A stretch of 64,000 bases of DNA, taken from Manduca sexta (Eukaryota > Arthropoda > Insecta > Lepidoptera > Sphingidae). The DNA lies in contig NC_051130.1 in NCBI RefSeq assembly GCF_014839805.1, positions 2,852,001 through 2,916,000 of the forward strand, in the 5' to 3' direction. A program made the position numbers and the translations under genes. Numbering within the stretch: position 1 is the first letter of the stretch; each line of letters opens with the position of its first letter. The notes beneath the pieces are model-generated. The model was not told the origin of the DNA. It saw nothing but the letters and a program-made list of their open reading frames with translations, and did no database searches. This document shows, one piece after another, positions 25,421-37,806 of this stretch.

Positions 25421-26019
25421 ATTATTCGGAACTTATAAAAAAAATTTAGAACCTCGCTATAGCAACGGTTAAACGATTGCTATCAAAGAACACGGGTATG
25501 GTTCCTATCAATAGCAGAGTTTTCATAGAGCAAACGCTTTCTGCTTCCCTGATCCACTGATCGCGTAACACTCTGTATAGCAAATGAAGTTTCAATCCAT
25601 TTCCACACGGAACGGTGCACGGCATTGTCGACAAAGCCGGCACCTAATAGGTATTTAATGTCTGCAGAACCCTTGCAATATCCCCGCGTAGGGGAGTTTC
25701 ATCTATGTAATAGTGGCTATTGAATTTTTTATTGTGTAATGAAGTCGGAAGGGGTGTTCAGTTCGTTCAACCTCGATTGTTATGTAACCTGTCGTAATGG
25801 TTTGCATTTATCCGGTTGTTTTGAATGTAAAATAAATACTAAAGTTTTTTAAATGAAAAATCATGTGTTGAAAGTTTACATGTTATCTAGTTAGATACTT
25901 GATGGTGTTATCAAGTTACACTTTTCTGATGTTTGCTGGTCGGCAGTTGATTTATATTTAATAGATTTTGAGAAGGCAAATAAGTGGCTAATTTGGAAGT
26001 TCTCTTTTTTATACTGTCA

Positions 26020-26139
26020 CAGCATAGTGATTCCATTGCAACTGGTGGTAAGTGCGATGTCCAATAGAATTTCGACTGACGAGAGGTGGTTACCAGTCGA
26101 CAAACTTATGCCGGCCTGTTGGAACTGGATATACACAAT
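26020..26139 (-). mobile_element. Repeat family B fragment
   Basis: It is a reverse match across TCCAATAGAATTTCGACTGA and TATGCCGGCCTGTTGGAACT; the rest is missing. Confidence 0.65.
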
Positions 26140-26689
26140 AATGTTCAATGTTTGAGATATGGGAAACGAAATTAAATACCTAGGTGATAATAGACGTTTG
26201 GTAATTCGGAAAGCGGTTTTAGATGGATAAGTTGGCACATTTACCTCAAAAATGACTTCACAAGAAGATACGTTCGAATTCTCAGTCTCAACTGAAATTC
26301 CTTTCTAAAATTAAGTTACATTTTAGCATGACTATCTTTACAAATCCAAGTACCATTATCGTGAACTTTTGTAATTTTTCCCCCAAATCCTTCTTAAAAA
26401 TGATTAATTTCGAACTTGCTCGCAGTGCGATGATAATGAACCCTCTCTTTCTCGCCCCCTAACCGGTTCGGGGGTTGGCGAAGGGTGTAATTAAAACTCT
26501 GAACAAAGGGTATTAAGTGAAGGCTCAATTCGAAAAGCATGTCGTCATGAATGCCGAGAATAGCTTTGTGTAGGTGTTTAGAATTTACGCTCGGTTCCGT
26601 GAGACGTATTATTTGATAAAAGTAGCAAATTAATAAATGAAATTAGAGATCAAGTATTCTCTTACAAAAAGAAATACTTATTACTTCGC

Positions 26690-26840
26690 ACATACACACA
26701 CACTCACGCCATTTACCCCCAAAGAAATAGGCAGAGGTGTGACAGGTGCACCTACATTTCGTCGTATGTATCTCGATACAAATTTCAAATTCCGGGCAGA
26801 TACTGATTAGAAAAACCCAATATCACTTTGACCGACCATC
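26690..26840 (-). mobile_element. SINE family A, head missing
   Basis: It matches the body of the copy at 57210-57484 in reverse (GGCAGAGGTGTGAC and GGGCAGATACTGA blocks) but stops before the tRNA-like head. Confidence 0.65.
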
Positions 26841-26926
26841 TCATTACTTATATTAAAAATGATTTTTCAACCTGGTAAAATTAGCTTTGCAACAGCTGAA
26901 TAAGGTTAAGAAGGTACTGTATCATC

Positions 26927-27060
26927 ATCAACATCATCAGCCCGTTGCAGTCCACTGCTGGACATAGGCCTCTCCCAAGGTACGCCATAGAGCCCGGTCT
27001 ACTGCTCTATGCATCCAGTCGTTGCTGGCTCTCTGGTTTACGTCATCCCGCCATCAATAT
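26927..27060 (-). mobile_element. RTE-type LINE 3' end
   Basis: The - strand reads GGGAGAGGCCTATGTCCAGC then AGTGGACTGCAACGGGCTGA, then TGATGATG-like repeats. These are the typical last codons and tail of RTE-like LINEs. Only the end of the polymerase gene is left. Confidence 0.65.
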
Positions 27061-27763
27061 AATTTACATCATGGCATCCCTCTAAGATTACCAGGGCTCG
27101 CACCCAAAATGCCTCTCTACAATCGCTAATAGAAAACAGAACAAATGTATGGAAATGATATACCTATCGATGAGTCTATTGCTACAGAATGTTGGTCTCT
27201 TACTAGTTGACCACTTACAAACCTTAAAACATTTCACGAAGAGACACAATGCCAGATTTCATATTAAATCCAATCGGATACACAAAATATCAGTGACCGA
27301 AAAGACCCTTTGGAGAGTCTAACCCGGATTATTTTTGGACCTATAATAAGTGTTAACCATTTTACAATCGAATACTTACGTAAGCTAGATATTTGCATCA
27401 TAAATTTCTTCTATTCAATTGGATTCAACAGCAATATTTTAGGGTTAACCCGTTAAGGACTTAACCAAATGAAAAGGTTGTTAAGAAAACTGCATAACCT
27501 TTAACCCGATTAACAAGTCCCTCCAAAACAGCCAGTACTGTAGTCTGTACCAGCACTTAAAAACGAGACGACCGGACCGTTTATGAATTCTGCAGGTCAT
27601 TCACAACTTAACACCTCAGGCGTTCTGTGAAGTGCGCGGCGCAAAAGACTCCGACAGTCACCTCCATTCGACACACGCACAATGAACTAGGTGATCTTCA
27701 TCACCTAGTTTTTACCTGTCGGGTCACAACTGTACCAGTCTAGCGTGTTATGAATCATCCACA

Positions 27764-28045
27764 CGTCTTTTATTCCCGATGGGGTAGGCAGAGACCCAAG
27801 TCGTGCGTCCACTTTCTATGGTGTATATTTTATTTATTTTATTTACACTTCGTACACATGGTATATAGGCGGACTTAATGCCATGTATTCAGGTCTTATA
27901 TTCCGTCCCATGATGTGATAGAGAGCGAGCCTATCACCAACTCGAGCACAAATTCCAGACTCCGAGCTCATACTGAGTAAAAAACCCAATATTACTTTGC
28001 CCGACCCGAGGATCAAACCCAAACCTTCAGCACTGCAATCCTACA
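27764..28045 (-). mobile_element. SINE family A with internal extra sequence
   Basis: Both ends match family A in reverse (tail side TATTCCCGATGGGGTAGGCAG; head side CTTTGCCCGACCCGAGGATC). About 80 AT-rich bases at roughly 27818-27899 have no counterpart in the other copies and may be a later insertion. Confidence 0.65.
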
Positions 28046-28637
28046 GTAATAAAGCAAAAACAAAAGCAGTAATATGAATCACCAACAACCTATATTGGTC
28101 TACTTCTGTTTTAAATCTAAATTCCGAGTTGAATATCCATATGGGAGATTTCCTTCGGTTAAATAAAACTCCGCAATCAAGTAATAATGGAAACGCAGTG
28201 CTTTGTTGCCGTGTACATTCTAAACATAACGAATGACGTGCAAAGCCGTGCAGTTCTTTGTACTTAATTAGTAGTTTTAATATGCTAGTTTTGATAGGTG
28301 TAGTGCTGCTGGTTTTATTATTAAAAATCAAGCCATCAAGTTCATAAACTGTCCATAATGCCAACTAAACCTACCACCTACATAATAACAGCACAGCCCG
28401 CTGACCCGGATCGATAAATATCTGGCATAGCTGAAAATCGTTGGGATAACAATATTGATTCTGGATGATTTATGGGCGCCGAACACGCGAAGTCGAATTC
28501 AGAGAGGAAATGACGCCCCGGATAGTTTCCAACGTCGATCCGTAACGTTAATTTGTTATAAATAGCATTTCGGGTTTGTTGTTGACGTTTCGTTATTGAG
28601 AAATATTACTTCAACATTGGAAATAAAAAATAATAGT

Positions 28638-28855
28638 ATTATATACTGTCCCACCACGCTGGCCTTTTGCGGATTGGTAGACTTCACACACCATCGAAAT
28701 TCTTCCAGAACTTCTCAGATATGTAGGTTTCCTCACGATGTTTTCCTTCACCGTTAAAGCAAGCGATAATTCACAAAGAACACACACATATTATTTACTA
28801 ATTTTTGAACCTGCGGACATTCGTCTCGGCAGTTCGTTCCACAACTAACTAGGCA
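28638..28855 (-). mobile_element. SINE-like repeat, family C, internal deletion
   Basis: The tail-side block ATATACTGTCCC joins directly to CCACGCTGGCC, so about 45 bases present in other copies are missing. The head region is present. Confidence 0.7.
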
Positions 28856-28916
28856 AATAAAGAAGAATAAAATATATTAAAATATCTTTATATTCTATTA
28901 AATTAAATCATAAATC

Positions 28917-28922
28917 TTTAAT
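28917..28922 (-). terminator. Possible poly(A) signal ATTAAA of the nested - strand gene
   Basis: The - strand reads ATTAAA about 80 bases past the stop codon at 29004. It is the common variant of AATAAA. No downstream GT-rich element was assessed, and the surroundings are AT-rich. Confidence 0.3.
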
Positions 28923-29003
28923 ATAGAACTAAACTAAATATCAAAACAATAGCCAATATTTTGTTAAGAAAAATAACAAACCCAAGAATCTAAATCTAAA
29001 ACC

Positions 29004-30210
29004 TTATTTCTTTCTATTAATAGAATCAGTCCAACAAAATCTTGTTGGTTGTTTGTTACCATGGTCTGTTTTGACGCCAACTGAAGTTTGCTGTATGCCT
29101 CCTTCACCGTGGCTCATGTCAGTTCTCTTTCTGCCACTATAAATAAATTCAACTACTTTATCATCTTTACTAATTACATCTTGAGACTCATCTTCAGATG
29201 CTTCCTTCACTTCTATTAAATCTTCACCAAGCTGTTCAAGAGTGGAGAATTTTGCCTTTTGATTATATTGATCGTTTCTTAATGCAGAATCTAATTTTCT
29301 TTCAATGCTTGACAGTTTTTCTAAAATACAGTCAAGTTTTTCTGTGTTATTAATCACTGCTCGTTGCAACGCTGTAACCCCACTTTTGACATCAATAGTT
29401 TTGATTTCTACTAAGCAATCTTTAATATAATCTAACAAGGGGTCTCTTATACCGTCCGTTAGTAAGTTTTTGTCTCTATTATTCATAAGATGTATTTTAA
29501 TATTTCCTTCTCCAGCTATATTTTCTGTCGCAAGCGCTTCAAAAGATTCTGAAACAATCAACTTTCGCGTATCTCGAGACTTCGGTTTATGGACTATTTC
29601 TTTTTTTCGATATTTTCTCTCCGATACTTCGGACATCGTACAGCTCAGCGATTGATTCATGTTTATGTCATCTAAAGTGTTACAGCGCGAAGATCGGCTA
29701 TTGGACTCCCTGACACTAAAACTTTCTCTATGACTGACTTTTTTCTTTACGGTATGTTTGTGTTACTTTATTACATTTCGCTTTTTCATACGTAGCATCG
29801 CGTTCGCAGCTGGAAGTGTGTTTTTTCGATTTCCTTTTAGATTTCTTGGCGGTTTTTACAGTGTAGTATGTGGGTGATTTGTCTCTGCTCGGCGGAATAA
29901 CAATGGGTACTAAATTTTTTGCGAACTTTATCGTTTGCTCTAAAACTGATTCGTTGTTTACGTCAAGTTTATTTGTCTTCCTTTCTCTATCAGCATCAAA
30001 GTCAGTATTGAACTGTTGAGTTTTGTCGTGTTTGCATTTGTTCTTTTCTTTCTTTATTTTTTCCTGGCAAATATTTTTGCGGTCACGCTGGAACTTCTTG
30101 TGGAAGTAAACGGCACAATTGAAATCACGCTGATGTAGAAAGTAATTCTCCAAGTTAATACCGTTGATTTCCTTCAATGCGGATGGCCAGTCTGTGGGTA
30201 AATGAGTCAT
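29004..30210 (-). CDS. Nested intronless gene for an unrecognised Lys-rich coiled-coil protein, one-base frameshift
   Basis: Two adjacent frames read as one gene. The first (30210 to 29728) starts MTHLPTDWPSALKEI and is strongly basic from about residue 40. The second (29744 to 29004) continues from SHRESFSVRES to a C-terminus ending SINRKK. They meet in a run of six T on the + strand (29739-29744). One base fewer there would give a continuous frame of 401 codons plus stop, and the 1,207-nt length fits exactly one extra base. Residues about 278-333 have heptad-like Leu/Ile spacing, suggesting a coiled coil, and the region after them is acidic. There is no signal peptide or membrane segment. 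I recognise no domain. It lies antisense inside the exchanger intron. A TATA box lies 55 bases upstream and an ATTAAA about 80 bases downstream. It could be a real gene with an assembly error or a young pseudogene. Confidence 0.6.
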
Positions 30211-30264
30211 AATTAATGCTCGGACGAAACTTTATTACTTCGCAGGACTCGGGTCGACGTAGAA

Positions 30265-30273
30265 TTTTATATA
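30265..30273 (-). promoter_or_regulatory. TATA box of the nested - strand gene
   Basis: The - strand reads TATATAAAA here, 55 bases upstream of the ATG at 30210. That predicts a start near 30240 and a 5' UTR of about 30 bases. The position suits the gene, but AT-rich DNA makes chance matches common. Confidence 0.4.
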
Positions 30274-31546
30274 AAGTAATTATGCTTTGTAATTTTTAAG
30301 CCTATTTGGCCATACAGAATACCAATTTTCTCAGGTCCTAATTACTTTTTCAGTAAATCCTTCTCAAAATATAGCGATGATTAGCAAAATAAACCCAAAC
30401 AGTTAATTTATGAGGTTATTTTTTAATGTTATGAAAATTATTTTTAAACTCACCTGCTTATAAAGGAATAAAAATATTGAAATATGTAATATCGAGTAAA
30501 AAGCATTTTAAAAAGCACAACATTTTGAAAAGGATTTTGGAACAAACCAGTCATACAAAAAAGTCAGATTTTGAAAATAAAACGCCTTTGATAACAGACA
30601 AACTATCTCAATTTCAAATAATCGGTATATAAGTATATCTCTAAATATAGTGAATATAAACGACTTTTATGAGATTTTAAAAAAATATTTACACCCGTTG
30701 TAGAATCGGAGCGTTGGCTCGTTGCCAAATAGTCATTACTTCCACTCCATGCCAACTTATTCGTATACATTTAAAAATCCTAAACTTTACAGGCGCATTG
30801 CTGCAGCCATTTGTATTTGGGGTTTAGAGGCAAACAATCGGGAAGTAGTTCTAATGACTTTTCAATGTTGTATACTTCGCTGACATTTAATATAGGGAGA
30901 TTATTGGGACATTCACCTTATGAAATACAACAGCTAGTGTATACGTTGTTCTTCTGTAAGTAATTCGAATCAGAAGCTTAGATATAGTTGGTCGTATTAC
31001 TTCCTATTTATCGAGCGGTTAGCTCGTCTAGTCAGTAGGAAAATAATCTTGGGACAATTGTTTACGCTTTAAAAGTTCTAGAGTTATATTCATGTTATAA
31101 AAAGTACTTATATTAAACAAGAAATAAGGGTGCGACAGCAATGACTGCAAAACCGTCAACAGATAAACAAGTGTAATGAGCATCCAATTATTACTAAGTC
31201 TCGGATTCTATCCCGTCTTATCGTATTTAATAATTCTCCCGACTTTTCGAAAATTACAGCTTTCATGATCACGGGGCGGACTGAGGTATTGGTCGTCCAA
31301 AAAATTACAAGTTACCATATCTACAAACATTTTACTTATATGTTTTAATAAAACGTGATATAATCCCAAAAAAAATGTTTTGCCCCAGGAAGACGAACAG
31401 TGCGATTATTCCAGATATTATTATAATTTGGTGGCCGTCTGGCACAAACTATCAGGCTCATCGGGTTGTTAATCTCGTCATTATTAAGCCCTATCTGCCT
31501 ACCTAGATTAGCTGGTATCCTCTTACCTAATGCCATCCAAACGTAT

Positions 31547-31660
31547 TCTTCTTCTTTTAACTTATGACTTCCATCGTTTATATGTCGATAATTCCTCCAA
31601 TGTCGAACAATAATAGCGAATACAAAACAATGTCATATAAACTTGAATCCACAAAACAAA
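31547..31660 (+). repeat. Interspersed repeat, family P, copy 2
   Basis: CTTCTTCTTTTAACTTATGA and AATAATAGCGAATACAAAAC pair with copy 1. The origin is unknown. Confidence 0.45.
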
Positions 31661-32885
31661 ACTTGTATTCCAATATATTTGTAAAACCTGTTGACAAAAT
31701 AAACATTGACAACTATTGTCAGCAATTAGACATAAATTTTCTTTTTTATGCCGAGATTCCGATGGGCAAATTTACATCCAAGGAGTATTTTAATGTGTAT
31801 TTGAATCTCATCCTCATTAATTATTGATAAAAATCCGTCTAGACGCTCGCCTCTAAATATACTATATAACGAAAAACAATCCATTTTAATTTCATCTCTA
31901 TATCCACTCAATAAAGTACGTTTTATTGTTCAACCCCAATTTATGTTCCTCCTAAATGAAATTTACACGTTACGTATTCGGAATAAGGTGGGTTTTCCTC
32001 GTTCGTATTTATAAAATGATAGGATTTTCTTAGTGACAAAGTGCAGGAAGCTCGCAGGCACAGACGCGTCGAGCCCGCATTTAAAGATTTATACCACAGA
32101 TTCTCGATAGTTACTCACTTAATCGTAGAACAGTGATTTATATTGGCCATATCTTTAGTTCTGCCACCTCATAAAACAATTTTATTGCCAGTTATGTCGA
32201 TTATTAAAAAGAAGATATTTTGAAACTGCTAATCGTAATTTACGTGCGATTTTTTAAATTATTTTCATGTAAGTATACTCTTAACGGTTAACGTTGTGCT
32301 TGTCAATAAATGATAAGAACATTATAAAAGGCCAATATTTTTTACCACTAATACGACTGATTTAAAAAATCAATCACATTTCAGTCTCAAGCTTTCATCA
32401 GACTGAGGCCAATGTTTTTAAACCATCCTTTTATTTCCGAGTGTGACGTGAGTTCGAAACTTAAATGTAGTTCTTAATATCTACGACACAAGACTCACAT
32501 GAAAGAGTCAAGATTTTTTTTTATTAAATACTCGCGTCCTTATCTAATCACTTTGTGCGAGAACTGATGGTAGGTCCCTACGCCCTCAATTTTTCCGTTT
32601 CCCAGAAATTCATTGGCGTGAAGTTTTCGACTCGTTGTTATCATATTTGTAAGAGGATCTTTGAGATTCATGAGTTATGCGGAATCTGCTATATTACGTG
32701 ACGCAATGTCTTTACAGATAAACATTATTAAACCATTAAATCTATTTTGAAGAAATCTCATGGCCAGTCACTGTATGGCGTTCTGCCTACTTCCTCAAAC
32801 CTCATGTATCATTTATGAATTTTTAAGTAAGCTTAAATCTCAAGAATAGTTAGGCATTCTTACCTCCCAGATTTTGCTTTTAGTA

Positions 32886-33071
32886 GATTATATCAGCCCG
32901 ATTAGTAACCGTACACTACGCGTTTATCCCGCCAAAGAATGCATTTGTGTCGGATTCCAAGATCAGCTTGCGTACATCCGGCTACAAACAGACCGGCATA
33001 ATTGTGTCAACTGCCAAGGGATAATCATCTTCCATCAGTCGACTCTATCTGGATGCCAGTCCCCTTATGAA
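32886..33071 (+). mobile_element. Repeat family B, 3' end replaced by a Helitron-like element
   Basis: It shows the GATCAGCTTGCGTACATCCG and GACCGGCATAATTGTGTCAA blocks. The copy stops abruptly where the Helitron-like element at 33075 begins. Confidence 0.6.
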
Positions 33072-33074
33072 TTA

Positions 33075-33348
33075 CTAGCTTTTGCTCGCGGCTTGGCCCG
33101 CGTGAAGAAGTTTTCCGGGATATTTTTTTTTTCCACTTACTTGATATGTATCGTTATATTATGACTAAATTACACAAAATCATTATAAATTGTATGTATT
33201 TATAAATTGTATTCTATGTATTATTCTGATGTATAACCAATATTACTGTAAAGTTTCATCCAAATCCATTCAGTAGTTTTTTCGTGAAAGAGTAACAAAC
33301 ATCCATACATCCATCCTCACAAACTTTCGCATTTATAATATTAGTAGA
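33075..33348 (-). mobile_element. Helitron-like non-autonomous element, family F, complete
   Basis: On the - strand it starts TCTACTAATATTATAAATGC and ends GCGAGCAAAAGCTAG, next to T. The inside contains TTACTCTTTCACGAAAAAAC and TACAGTAATATTGGTTATAC, shared with 17965-18180. Confidence 0.75.
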
Positions 33349-33702
33349 ATAATATACGCCTTATGACCCCATTACAGCTGGATGCAGAGGTCCGTATAAA
33401 AACACTAATAGAATTCAAAAAAGTTGAAACAAAAGCCAGTGACGAACGTTCGTTTAAAATAACTGTGCCAGTATATCAACTAACTATGGCTTCACAAAGG
33501 TTGAAGTTAGAAGAATCCGAGAGCTCTTTAAACCTAATGAGAAAGCAGAAGCGGGTCAAAGTAACGTAAACGTGGAACTATAAGTAGGCGACGTCTGGCA
33601 TAACTGTCCATATTTGCCAAGTTTTAGTTTTCTTTGATATTTTGAAAGTAACTTATCTTGGTTAAAGATTTGTTGACTTCTTTGGTCTTACTCATCATTA
33701 CG

Positions 33703-33757
33703 TACTGTAAAGTAACATTTCCATGAAGGACTTTATAGTAGAAGTTACTTTACAGTA
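33703..33757. repeat. Hairpin with 14-bp perfect arms
   Basis: TACTGTAAAGTAAC at 33703-33716 is complementary to 33744-33757, with a 27-base loop. Pairing extends imperfectly outwards. Confidence 0.6.
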
Positions 33758-33804
33758 TGTGACGCAGTTTGGTTAATTTCTGGAAGTTTGATTTTATAAA
33801 TAAT

Positions 33805-33988
33805 TTTTTTGCTGCTTTGCATGACAAGACGAGCTTGCTGTTCGTCTGACGGTAAGCGATACGACCGCCCATAAACATTATAACACCATCCAACACCTTG
33901 AATTACAAAGTATTGTTTGGTATTCCACTGCGCTCGCCATCCTGAGACATGAGATGTTAAGTCTTATTATGTCCAGCAGTTACATGTT
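33805..33988 (+). mobile_element. SINE-like repeat, family D, 3'-truncated
   Basis: It starts after a T-run with ATGACAAGACGAGCTTGCTG, then GGTAAGCGATACGACCGCCC, and reaches the TTATTATGTCCAGCAGTTAC block. Confidence 0.75.
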
Positions 33989-34221
33989 GGTGTAATAGAA
34001 GCTGACTGTTAGGCAATACCGCAACTATTGTTAGGCAAAATACGTGTATAGATTTCATACGAGAACCATAAACATGAAACAAAGCACCGAATCGTTCGAG
34101 TATTTATTTTTTGTACAACCAATGATGTTTTACGTAGATACTTTTTATTAACTGACTTCCTAAAAGGTAGGAAGTTCTCGAATCGTGTTTATATTTTTAA
34201 TATTAATTTAAAAAGTGAAAC

Positions 34222-34400
34222 AGTCACGCCTTTATTCTCAAAGCGGTAGGCAGAGGTGTAACTAGTGCACATACTTTTCGCCGTGCGTATTCCTTCTGTG
34301 GCATGTGGTAGCGGGCAAGCCTATCGCCAAATCAGGCACAAATTCCAATCTCCGGGCTGATACTGAATAGAAAAATCCAATATCCCTTCTCCCGATCTGG
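34222..34400 (-). mobile_element. SINE family A, head missing
   Basis: The reverse match to family A runs from the CTCAAAGCGGTAGGCAGAGG block to CTTCTCCCGATCTGG. The tRNA-like head is absent. Confidence 0.65.
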
Positions 34401-35391
34401 CGATAGGACCCAAGACAGTCAAAATTATTATAAAAATATTGGTGATAACCTTTACTATACTTATTTTTATTCAAATAACAGTTATTACTACTGGTCAATC
34501 TTTTCAGTTAATCCCAAGGTCCAAGCCAAGCTCATTAAAAAAAAAATCTAAAGAGGTCAACTTAGAATGGTACAATAATCAGGAGCTAAAGAACACTGAA
34601 TCTGCCACACCTTTGCCGGCGGAGTGAAACATGACTTCTTTTTATTTATTATTCTTTACCCGCGCTCACTAATTAGTTCCATTCAACCGCGCATTCTAGA
34701 TGTGGGTTTGTTAAAAAAGTCTTTTTATTTCCAACATTCTAAATTATATGGAAAACATTCAGTTTGTATTTATTATTTGTATAATATAAATGTAAATAAA
34801 GATAACGAAGCTAGATATGTTCCTATTACTTAATGTAAATACGATAGTTTAAGACGTGCGCAAACGCAGAAGTAAGGCAAACATATGAATTATTGCGATA
34901 TGTCTCATGTGCTTTAGAGTCCCACTTAATGAGTACCAATGTCCATTTTTACCATCAAGCAACATTGTGCATGCACTGTTATGTTCCTGTTTGAAAAGAA
35001 TTGTAGCTAGACTATCGCCACTTTTTAAAGAATACTTACACACAATAAAAATATCATATAACCACAAAACTAATAAAGTATGAAACGGGAACATGTTTAT
35101 TTGCAAAAAATGATCTTACCTCGAAACACAGGTAAGAACCTATTTATCCTCAGTAAATAAAAGGTCTCAGGGGAAATATATTACGGTTAGAAAAATAACA
35201 TAATTTTTACAGTCTGCCTCCTGGTTGATCTCGTTAAACATCAATCCTCTCGAGAAATGATGTTGATTTGCACACCATCAATCAGTGGGCTGGTCCCAGG
35301 GGTATTTCTTCAGGCGTACGTAGGGGGAAAGGGGGGGCGCTTGAGGGTATCTGTTGAATGTGTATGCCTACGTACTGTTTGTTTTATAATA

Positions 35392-35583
35392 TAGCGACCC
35401 GCCCCGGCTTCGCACGGGTGCAATATTTATCCACTATTGAATGGATGTTATTATACATATAAACCTTCCTCTTGAATCACTCTATCTATTAAAAAAAAAC
35501 GCATCAAAATCCGTTGCGTAGTTTTAAAGATTTAAGCACACATAGGAACAGAGAAAGCGACTTTGTTTTATACTATGTAGTGA
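35392..35583 (-). mobile_element. Helitron-like non-autonomous element, another subfamily
   Basis: The - strand starts TCACTACATAGTATAAAACA and ends with GTGCGAAGCCGGGGCGGGTC, the GC-rich terminus usual for these elements. The final CTAG is altered. Confidence 0.55.
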
Positions 35584-35709
35584 TAAATAAGAACAGTTAC
35601 AGAACACAAATCAATAGCGCATGCGTACACAACAATATAAATACATTGAAGTATATTCTGTAGACACGAACGTCCATATAAACTATTTGTTCGAAATCTG
35701 AACATTGCA

Positions 35710-35942
35710 ACCAAAACGTCCCTGTTATAACCTATTTACTCACTTGAACAACAAATATTTTTACTTATTTACGCTAGTATTTTTATTCAAGTTCTTATAT
35801 CATGAGTGCCACTCCATACACAACCACAAGCTGTAAATATTGACCATACTAAAGTCAGTTTGAATGGATTGCAGTTCAATTCAGTTGAACACAGTGAATG
35901 TTCGGAACGCCAAATCTAGTACGTAGTACATATATATCGATG
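35710..35942 (+). repeat. Uncharacterised interspersed repeat, family G, copy 2
   Basis: It aligns to copy 1 over its full length with small gaps. About 40 bases after the 5' block are missing. Confidence 0.7.
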
Positions 35943-36117
35943 TATAAATAAGTGTTTTTGTCCTTACTATAACTACGTATAGCATTCGTTAGAAGAAACG
36001 TTTGCAAGGATAGAAGAACGTTTTTGATAATTAATATATCTAAAGAACTTATCGATAATTAGCTTGATATTGTGTTTATGGATGGCGATGATTACTTGCA
36101 ATCAGAAGACTTAATTT

Positions 36118-36233
36118 ATCCGATTACAACAGGCCGCCATAATTGTGTTGACTGCCGAGGGGTAATCATCGCTCGTCCCTATGGACCCTACTCCGCTTAC
36201 CATCAGGTGCAGAGGCTCAGGTATAAAAAAAAA
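36118..36233 (+). mobile_element. Repeat family B, 5'-truncated
   Basis: It runs from ACAACAGGCCGCCATAATTG to CCATCAGGTGCAGAGG and an A-rich tail. Confidence 0.65.
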
Positions 36234-37321
36234 TTTGCTCGTTTTCTCTAGTAAAAATCACGAGGTACTTCCGTGTTTGGGCTGTGTTTAAACATCTTTA
36301 TAGGTACTAGCTCATCCTAGGTACAAAGTTACTTTCCATACAGGGTCATTTGGACATTACATTAAAAGACATATTTGTTTTTACCTCTGCTAACATTATG
36401 CCAAAAAAAATTTTACCAAAAAAACCCAGTTCTAATTATCTTTTTTTATGATTTTGTAGTTTAGCGCGAATATGATGTTTCTTCCAGCAAAGTGTATTTC
36501 TGACAGAAAGTGTGGTGTTGTCACTGTGACGAATTATCTTAAAGTAGTAGTAGTGGTATAAGGGCACATAAAATTAAAATTAGTTTTTATTAATATTTAT
36601 TTTGTCCGAACATTACACATTTTTATGTATCGAATAACTTATTTATAGTTTTATTTTCAAGGGCTTTATTTAATAACGCTATATCAAAATGATCCTATAT
36701 AATAACACGTAAGAAACAACCAGACCACCATTATCAAGGCCTATATTCAAAATAACCAAAGTCATAACTATCATCATCTCACTCTTAAACCAACATTAAG
36801 ACAGTTTACGTTAATTTATCTAAACCCAAGCATTACCGTAGACCGTAATGTTGAGCACACTTAGTTCTGACCTTGGGGGTCACTCGACACAATCGGGGCC
36901 GGCCGCAGAGGCAATTAATCACTTTCAACCGCAATGTAAGTCTTTGTATGGGACAATGCGAAAGCGTAAAATATAACCTGTCACACGCCTACTGGTCCGT
37001 TTCCTTCGCTTTCATGTTGAATCACATAACGTTTAGTGTTACTTTGATGTTATTTTTGTTAAAGCTTTTTATTGACGGAAGGTAAAACTAAATCGTCAAA
37101 GTGTACGAGGTCTTGCGGAATGGAATTTTGTTTTGATTTTATAACGATTTGAATCTACGTTGATGGTGAAAATTAATTAAATTATAAACTTTTTTATTTT
37201 AGTTTTCTTTCACATACACCTCAATTTTCTTAAAATTTTTATTCGTCTAAGTGTTAAATTACTAGTGCTGTTAGATTTTATAGTGTCTAAGATGCAATCA
37301 CTCCACTGGTCATCTATATCT

Positions 37322-37806
37322 TCTATACTTATAATAAATCTGTAGAGAGGTCAATTCTGTACATGAAATATATTTCCAAAATAACTATCGGGGGGTGATT
37401 AGGGATCGATACTGATGCCAAAAATACAATTAGTTAAATTTTTGTCTGTCTGTATAACCGTTATAGAAACAAAAACTATTCAACGAATTTTAACGAAACT
37501 TGGTACAATTATTTTTCATACTCCTGAGCTGGTTATAGTATACTTTTCATCACGCTACAATGAATAGGAGCAGAGCAGTGAAGGGAAATGTTGGGAAAAC
37601 GGGAGAAGTTCCTCCATTTTTAAGCTTCCGTCGCGTGTGCAACCTTAATGGTTAAAGCTACACAGAAATCATGTATCACGGAAATGACCGGACAATCGGA
37701 CCACCTGCATACTACCATACATTAAAAAAACATCCCGAAAAATTGAGCACCTCCTCCATTTTTGAAGTCCGAAATCCACGCGGGCGAAGCTGCGGGCGGA
37801 AGCTAG
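37322..37806 (+). mobile_element. Helitron-like non-autonomous element, family E
   Basis: It starts TCTATACTTATAATAAATCT and ends GCGGGCGGAAGCTAG followed by T, with a short GC-rich hairpin-forming stretch before the CTAG. These are Helitron-type ends. It has no coding capacity. A longer copy of the same element lies at 52424-53276. Confidence 0.7.

Noticed and set aside
28041..28364. 107-codon open frame on the - strand
   Set aside because: It overlaps the edge of a family A SINE, has no recognisable motif, no partner frame and no splice context. It could be an old transposon fragment, but I cannot support a gene.
29739..29744. Programmed ribosomal frameshift in the nested gene
   Set aside because: The run is not in the phase of a classical -1 slippery heptamer (A AAA AAG), and the needed shift is +1; an extra base is the simpler explanation.
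31345..31536. 63-codon open frame on the - strand (MALGKRIPANLGRQIG)
   Set aside because: It looks protein-like but is short, isolated, and matches nothing I know; possibly a transposon remnant.
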